A stretch of 64,000 nucleotides of DNA from Micromonospora sp. WMMD882 (GTDB lineage Bacteria; Actinomycetota; Actinomycetes; Mycobacteriales; Micromonosporaceae): contig NZ_CP114903.1 in the NCBI RefSeq assembly GCF_027497255.1, forward strand, positions 992,001-1,056,000, given 5' to 3'. The translations under genes and the position numbers were made by a program. The notes below the pieces were generated by a model, which made no database searches, was not told where the DNA came from, and saw nothing but the letters and a program-made list of their open reading frames with translations. Below, piece by piece: positions 59,434-64,000 of this stretch. Numbering within the stretch: position 1 is the stretch's first letter; every line of letters begins with the position of its first letter.

Positions 59434-60234
59434 TCACTCCGGAGTGGAGACTCCGGCGGTGACCGTCTCCGACAGCATGCCGTTCTCCCGGGTCCGGACG
59501 TAGAACCGGTAGAACGTGTTGGGCAGCAGCGGAACGACCGTGTGGCTGTACCAGCCCGTTCCCGCGCCCGGTCCGACCTGGACGGTCCGGGCCTCGGTGG
59601 TGATCACCCACCGCCCGTCCTCGAACTTGCGGGCCACCCAGTCGTAGGTGATCGAGTAACCCTCCTCGTTGGTGGAGCGGTCGACGAAGCCCACCGTGAC
59701 CGCGGGCTGGCCGTTGACCTTGCCGGCCGTCAGGCTCAGGTCGGTCGGCGCGGTCGGCGTGACCGTGTAGGTCAGCACGTTCATGATCGACGAGTACGGC
59801 GCCGCCGGCTGGGTGCCGTCGGGCACGTTCACCAGCGTGAGCATCACCTGGTGGGTGCCGGCCGTCGAGGGCGCCGGCACGACGATGTCGAAGCCCACGT
59901 ACCCGCCCTGCCCGGCGTGCCACTGCCCGGCCGGGAACCCGCCGACGAACGGCCCGTCGACGTTCACCCAGACGGTGACCGGCCCGCCGTTGACGTCCCG
60001 GGCCCAACCCCGGACGTGGAACTGACCGTTGGCGAAACCGTACGAGTCGACCCGGCCGGTGGGGGACTTGTCGCTGCCCTCCGGCGGCGGCGGGTCCTCC
60101 GGCGGCGGCTGGCAGATCGGCGGCGGCGGGAACGCGTCGCAGTCGGGGCGGGCGGAAGCGGGAGCGGCGGCGACCGTGACGGTGACGGCCGCGGCGGCCA
60201 CCGTCGCGGCGACGGCCGCGAGAAGACGTCTCAT
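59434..60234 (-). CDS. Secreted FN3/Ig-like protein
   Basis: 266 aa. Signal peptide (MRRLLAAVAATVAAAAVTVTVAAAPASA, about 1-28), a Pro-rich hinge (PPPPICQPPPEDPPPPEGSD), then an Ig-like domain with FHVRGWARDVNGGPVTVWVNVDGPFVGG and a C-terminal FN3 module (APTDLSLTAGKVNGQPAVTVGFVDRSTNEEGY ... TFYRFYVRTRENG). No catalytic motif. ATG 60234 was chosen because the signal peptide starts there. Possibly a cell-surface binding protein. Confidence 0.75.
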   Translation of the reverse strand: MRRLLAAVAATVAAAAVTVTVAAAPASARPDCDAFPPPPICQPPPEDPPPPEGSDKSPTGRVDSYGFANGQFHVRGWARDVNGGPVTVWVNVDGPFVGGFPAGQWHAGQGGYVGFDIVVPAPSTAGTHQVMLTLVNVPDGTQPAAPYSSIMNVLTYTVTPTAPTDLSLTAGKVNGQPAVTVGFVDRSTNEEGYSITYDWVARKFEDGRWVITTEARTVQVGPGAGTGWYSHTVVPLLPNTFYRFYVRTRENGMLSETVTAGVSTPE

Positions 60235-60402
60235 GACCGACAGCCAACGCGGCCGATCTTGGATCCGTCTGGGAAACCGGCCGGGCAGTCCGCTACCCGA
60301 CACGAACCATCCGGATCACCGTGGGCGTCTCACAGGATCAGCGGGACGACGGGCCCGCGCCGAGGGCGACGGCATCGGCATCCCGGGAGGGCGGAGGCGG
60401 GC

Positions 60403-62301
60403 GTGACGGTTGCGGCGACGGACGTCGACCTGTGCGTGCTCGGCCCGGTCAGCGCCCGCCGCGACCACGAGCCGGTGGCGCTCGGCGGTCGCCGGCAACG
60501 GATGGTGCTGGCGGCCCTGCTCGTCGCCCGGGGGCGGACCCTGCCGGCGGAACGCCTGCGGGAGCTGGTGTGGGGTGACCACGACCGGACCGCCAGCCGC
60601 GCCACCCTGTACGGCTACATCGCCGGCCTGCGTCGGGCGCTGGAACCGCAACGCGCCTCCCGGTCCGGGGGCCTGCTCGTCCGCGAGGGCCCCGGGTACG
60701 CGATCCGCCTGCCACCCGACCGGGTCGACGCCGACCGGTTCACCGCGCTGGTCGGCCACGGTGGCGTCCTGCTGGACCGGGGCCGCTCGGCTGAGGCGGT
60801 GTCGACCCTGGAGACCGCGCTGGCCCTGTGGCGCGGGCCGGCCTACGCCGACGTCGGCGACACCCCGTTCGCCCTGCCCGAGGTGACCCGGCTGGAGTCG
60901 CTGCGCGCCACCGCCGTCGAGCTGCGGCTCACCGCCCTGCTCGACCTGGGGCGGCACGCCGCCGTGCTCGGTGAGCTGCAGGCCCTCGTCCTCGAACATC
61001 CGCTGCGGGAACGGGCCTGGGAGCTGCTCGCCCTCGCGCTCTACCGGCTCGGTCGGCAGGGCGACGCGCTCGGTGTGCTCCACCGGGCCCGCCGCCGGCT
61101 GGCCGAGCGCCTCGGCGTCGACCCCGGGCCCGCCCTGCGCCGCCTGGAGACCGCGATCCTCAGCCACGACGAGTCGCTCGCCCCGGCCACCGGGGCCGTC
61201 GCCGCCGGGCCGGCGCGGCCCGGCGGCGGAAATCTGCCCACCCCGGTCTCGTCGTTCGTGGGGCGCGCCGCCGACCTGGCGGACGTCCGGGCCGCCGTCG
61301 CCGCGCACCGGCTGGTCACGCTCACCGGCCCGGCGGGCGTCGGCAAGACCCGGCTGGCGATCGAGCTGGCCCGGCGCCGGGCCGACGCGGACGGACCGTG
61401 GCTGGTCGAGCTGGCCGAGCTGCGGTCCCCCGGGGCGGTGGTCGGCGCGCTGGCCGCCGCGCTCGGCGCGCCGGCCGGTGACCTCGGGCAGCTCACCGCC
61501 GTACTGGCCGACCGGGCGACCCTGCTGGTCGTCGACAACGCCGAACACCTGCTGCCGGGGCTGGCGCCGGTGGTCGGCGAGCTGCTCGCCCGCTGCCCCC
61601 GGCTGCGGATCCTCACCACCAGCCGGGAAGCCCTCGACACCCCCGGCGAGCGGGTCGTGACGATCCCGCCGCTGCCCCCGGCCGACGCCGTCGCCCTGCT
61701 CACCGACCGGGCCACGGCGGCGGGCGCCCCGACCGACGACCCGGCGGTCGCCGCGCGGCTCTGCGCGGACCTCGACGGGCTCCCGCTCGCCATCGAACTG
61801 GCCGCCGCGCAGTGCCGGGCGCTGTCCCTGACCGAGGTCGCCCACCGGATGACCGGCCGGTTCGCGCTGCTCGCCGCCGGCCCGCACGGCCCGCCACGGC
61901 ACCGGTCCCTGGCGGACGCGATCGGCTGGAGCTGCCGCCGGCTGACCGGGCGGCAACGACGCCTGCTCAACCGGCTCAGCGTCCTCGACGGCGCCTTCGA
62001 CCTGGACGCGGCGCGACGGGTCGGGGCGGAGCACCCGGGCGACGAGGGCGTCGTCGTGGATCTCGTCGCGCTGGTCCGCAAGTCGCTGGTCACCGTGGAC
62101 ACCACCTGCGCCCCACGCCGCTTCGCCCTGCTGAGCTGCGTGCGCGCGTACGCCGCCGACCAGCTCGACGCCCCGGCCACGGGGGAACGCGTCCGGACCG
62201 GACGCCTCCGGTCCGGACGCGGCCGAGCCGGGAGCGGCCGAACCGGCGCGGTGACGCCGTACGTGCGGCGGGTCGCGGTCAGCCGGGTCGTCGCACGGTG
62301 A
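60403..62301 (+). CDS. SARP-type regulator with BTAD and NB-ARC ATPase domains
   Basis: 632 aa. N-terminal OmpR-like winged helix (LCVLGPVSARRDHEPVALGGRRQRMVLAALLV, RATLYGYIAGLRRAL), BTAD helical domain (about 95-245; LGRHAAVLGELQALVLEHPLRERAWELLALALYRLGRQGDAL), then NB-ARC/STAND ATPase with GPAGVGKTRLA (about 310-320), LLVVDNAEHLL and GLPLAIELAAAQC. The C-terminal TPR array found in AfsR-like proteins is missing; instead the frame ends in low-complexity Arg/Gly and overlaps the convergent gene by 23 bp. GTG 60403 with GGAGGCGG upstream. Such proteins activate secondary-metabolite genes; a target is not evident. Confidence 0.85.
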   Translation: MTVAATDVDLCVLGPVSARRDHEPVALGGRRQRMVLAALLVARGRTLPAERLRELVWGDHDRTASRATLYGYIAGLRRALEPQRASRSGGLLVREGPGYAIRLPPDRVDADRFTALVGHGGVLLDRGRSAEAVSTLETALALWRGPAYADVGDTPFALPEVTRLESLRATAVELRLTALLDLGRHAAVLGELQALVLEHPLRERAWELLALALYRLGRQGDALGVLHRARRRLAERLGVDPGPALRRLETAILSHDESLAPATGAVAAGPARPGGGNLPTPVSSFVGRAADLADVRAAVAAHRLVTLTGPAGVGKTRLAIELARRRADADGPWLVELAELRSPGAVVGALAAALGAPAGDLGQLTAVLADRATLLVVDNAEHLLPGLAPVVGELLARCPRLRILTTSREALDTPGERVVTIPPLPPADAVALLTDRATAAGAPTDDPAVAARLCADLDGLPLAIELAAAQCRALSLTEVAHRMTGRFALLAAGPHGPPRHRSLADAIGWSCRRLTGRQRRLLNRLSVLDGAFDLDAARRVGAEHPGDEGVVVDLVALVRKSLVTVDTTCAPRRFALLSCVRAYAADQLDAPATGERVRTGRLRSGRGRAGSGRTGAVTPYVRRVAVSRVVAR

Positions 62302-63022
62302 CCGGCGGGCCGAACACCACCGGGACGCCGGGGGAGTACAGCACGCTCACCGGTGGCCCGGTCGGCGTCGGCAGGCCGGCGGCGGCGACCAGTTCGTCGT
62401 CCAGGCGCAGCAACTCGGCGCGGCGCAGCGGCCAGCGGGGATGCCAGTTCGACAGGCGCAGCGTGCGGCCGTACGCGCTGGTGTGCAGCGCCCAGCGGGC
62501 GGTGAGGAAGTGCTCCAGCGGGGTCGGCTCGTCGACCGGCTCGCCCACCCGGACGGTCATCCGGCTGGTCGCGCCGGTCGGGCCGGGCCAGCGCCTGCGG
62601 CAGCGGTAGGTGCGCAGGTCGCCGTCCCGCTCCATCCGCATCGCCGACCACAGGTACGGCAGCCCGAGCGTCACCCGGGCGACCAGCACCGGCAACAGCC
62701 GGGAGGCGTCGAGCGAGCGGAACACCACGGCCCGCCGGCCGGTGTCGTCGACGGAGTAGAGCCGGACGTTGGTCTCCCAGAAGCTGCCGAGGTACGGCAC
62801 CGCCGGCCCCCGGCCGAGCCCCACCCCGACCATCCGGAAGGCGATCAGGCCGACGTGACTGGTCCCGTCGACGGTGTCCGGTCGGGTCCCGGCGGGCAGC
62901 AGGGGCGCGACCTGCGCCGGTGGCACCGCCCAGTGGAGGAAGGTCAGATCCCGCCAGGACTGCCGCAGGATCGCCGGGGAGAGATCTGCCGCGGGCGCGG
63001 GTTCCACCGCCTCGATGTCCAT
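62279..63022 (-). CDS. DUF2071 family protein (YqjF-like)
   Basis: 247 aa. LRQSWRDLTFLHWAVPPAQVAPLLPAGTRPDTVDGTSHVGLIAFRM is the conserved N-terminal block, and FWETNVRLYSVDDTGRRAVVFRSLDASRL the second conserved part of this domain, whose biochemical role is unknown. Cytoplasmic. ATG 63022; last 23 bp overlap the convergent regulator gene. Confidence 0.85.
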   Translation of the reverse strand: MDIEAVEPAPAADLSPAILRQSWRDLTFLHWAVPPAQVAPLLPAGTRPDTVDGTSHVGLIAFRMVGVGLGRGPAVPYLGSFWETNVRLYSVDDTGRRAVVFRSLDASRLLPVLVARVTLGLPYLWSAMRMERDGDLRTYRCRRRWPGPTGATSRMTVRVGEPVDEPTPLEHFLTARWALHTSAYGRTLRLSNWHPRWPLRRAELLRLDDELVAAAGLPTPTGPPVSVLYSPGVPVVFGPPVTVRRPG

Positions 63023-63112
63023 CCATCCATAGTGGCCTGCCCGGCCCGGACGCCGGTCACCGGCCCGCGACTGTTCCCCCGCGGGGGCGGTTGGGCTGCT
63101 CCGTCGCGCGGC

Positions 63113-63160
63113 GGGCTACGGCTGGCCGGCCAGCGCGGGCTACGGCTGGCCGGCCAGCGC
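63113..63160. repeat. Perfect 24-bp tandem duplication at the 3' end of the J-domain gene
   Basis: Two identical 24-base units (63113-63136, 63137-63160) beginning GGGCTACGGCTGGC. The minus-strand stop (TAG) is in the copy reached first, so the second copy is untranslated. Confidence 0.85.
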
Positions 63161-63916
63161 GCCGACGAACAGGAGCCCGAAGTACGACGCCCCGCAGCAG
63201 AGCGTGATCCCGTTGATCCCGATCGCGAGGAGCGCGCAGGTCCGGTCGGCGCTGCCCGGAGCGGGCCGACGGCTCAGGGCGACGATGCCCAGCACCAGGC
63301 TGACCGGCCCGCACACGAGGGTGAGCAGCAACGCGAGCACCCCGAGCGACATGCCCGACGACGGCCCTGGCGGGCCCGGCGGCGGGTAGCCGCGCCGTGG
63401 ACCGTACGGCGGCGGGAACGGGTACGCCTGCGGCGGCGGGTACGGCGGCCGACGCGGATACGACGGGTCGTGCGGGTACGGCGGGGAAGACGGCGGATCG
63501 GGGAGGAACTCGGTCACCACCGGCCCCGACGGTGGCGCGTCGGGCCGCCAGCCCGGCCGGGGCGGGTCGGCCGCGCCGCCGACCACGTCCGGATCGTCCC
63601 AGAGCGAGGCGGGCGGCTCGTCCCACCCGGAGGTCGGCGCGTCGTCCCAGGGCGAGGCGGGTGGGGCGGTGACCGGCTCGTCCGACCCGGCGTCCCGCCG
63701 GCGGTCGTACTCGCGACGGGTCTCCGGGTCGCTCAGCACGTCCCGGGCGACGTTGAGCAGGGTGGCCGCGTGCAGGTCGCCGGTGGCCGCGTCGGGGTGC
63801 ACGGTTCGCACCTTCCGCCGGTAGGCGGCGAGGATCTGCTCCGGCCCGGCCGTCCGGGGCACCCCGAGGACCTCGTACGGATCCCGACCGCCCAGGTCAC
63901 GCAGGGACGGGCTCAC
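63140..63916 (-). CDS. J-domain membrane protein
   Basis: 258 aa. N-terminal J domain (about residues 9-75) with DPYEVLGVPRTAG and the HPD motif in RTVHPDAAT, followed by a Pro/Tyr-rich disordered region (YPPPQAYPFPPPYGPRRGYPPP), then two transmembrane helices (MSLGVLALLLTLVCGPVSLVLGIVALS and AIGINGITLCCGASYFGLLFVGAL) as in DUF4190-type proteins. Would stimulate an Hsp70 at the membrane. GTG 63916 overlaps the upstream gene stop (GTGA). Confidence 0.82.
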   Translation of the reverse strand: MSPSLRDLGGRDPYEVLGVPRTAGPEQILAAYRRKVRTVHPDAATGDLHAATLLNVARDVLSDPETRREYDRRRDAGSDEPVTAPPASPWDDAPTSGWDEPPASLWDDPDVVGGAADPPRPGWRPDAPPSGPVVTEFLPDPPSSPPYPHDPSYPRRPPYPPPQAYPFPPPYGPRRGYPPPGPPGPSSGMSLGVLALLLTLVCGPVSLVLGIVALSRRPAPGSADRTCALLAIGINGITLCCGASYFGLLFVGALAGQP

Positions 63917-64000
63917 CGGTTCGCGGCCTCGGCGCGGGTCAGGGTGGTGGCCCGCCAGCAGGTGGCCTCCCACGAGCGGGCGCCCGCGCCGTCCCGGTAG
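63913..64000 (-). CDS. Unknown protein, C-terminal 28 residues only
   Basis: Runs in from the window edge and ends YRDGAGARSWEATC ... TLTRAEAANR before TGA 63915-63913, sharing GTGA with the J-domain start. Too short to assign. Confidence 0.55.
   Translation of the reverse strand, partial: YRDGAGARSWEATCWRATTLTRAEAANR

Noticed and set aside
1..64000. Mobile elements, tRNA/rRNA genes, attachment sites
   Set aside because: No transposase, integrase, phage protein, terminal repeat or tRNA-like cloverleaf could be supported.

Overview
The window is very GC-rich DNA with many GTG starts, 4-bp ATGA/GTGA overlaps between genes, Tat signals, lipoproteins, and typical actinomycete genes (PknG/GlnH/GlnX, RamB, a SARP-type regulator). 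It looks like chromosomal sequence from a filamentous actinomycete, probably Micromonosporaceae; the family is inference from gene content. I saw no tRNA, rRNA, IS element, integrase, phage gene or CRISPR array.

Layout. 1-1816: end of a sugar-nucleotide/glycan locus (UDP-sugar dehydrogenase tail, epimerase, GH114-like glycosidase). 1999-3504: secreted five-FN3 protein. 3571-6235: Entner-Doudoroff module (IclR regulator, KDPG aldolase, KDG kinase) with a perfect palindrome over the aldolase start. 6303-9409: P-loop kinase, an LLM flavin oxidoreductase/hemerythrin fusion, a lipoprotein. 9753-13013: MerR regulator with a divergent hydrolase, quinone-oxidoreductase and MFS efflux operon. 13270-20885: compact seven-gene operon built on a sugar phosphate (sedulose-type) cyclase with cupin, cupin-MDR fusion, SDR, VOC, KSIII-like and Tat-exported berberine-bridge-type oxidase. 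This is the best candidate for an undescribed biosynthetic pathway.

21054-23126: chitinase and an M23 peptidase. 23136-26647 (minus): tightly coupled operon for an exported 12-cysteine protein with peptidoglycan-binding repeats plus MauD/MauE-like redox partners; its last gene is broken by an in-frame TGA. 26830-31319: RamB-like regulator divergent from the glyoxylate-bypass operon aceA-aceB. 31605-40625: an extended GlnX-GlnH-PknG signalling operon with a hypothetical protein, a VWA protein and a NACHT-like NTPase added. 40515-46934: DUF305-like lipoprotein, AA10 LPMO, SulP transporter, sirtuin, and a secreted protein with a (Gly-Pro-Pro)n collagen-like block.

47288-49634: GNAT acetyltransferase, SurE, PfkB kinase. 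49814-52976: a second kinase paired with a membrane-anchored solute-binding/VWA fusion. 53066-55088: small secreted protein and serine beta-lactamase-like hydrolase. 55238-59180 (minus): ChvE/GguA/GguB-type sugar ABC transporter behind a perfect LacI-type operator. 59434-64000: secreted FN3-like protein, SARP/NB-ARC regulator, DUF2071 protein, J-domain membrane protein, and the tail of one more gene. Convergent gene pairs are mostly separated by strong GC hairpins without U-tracts.
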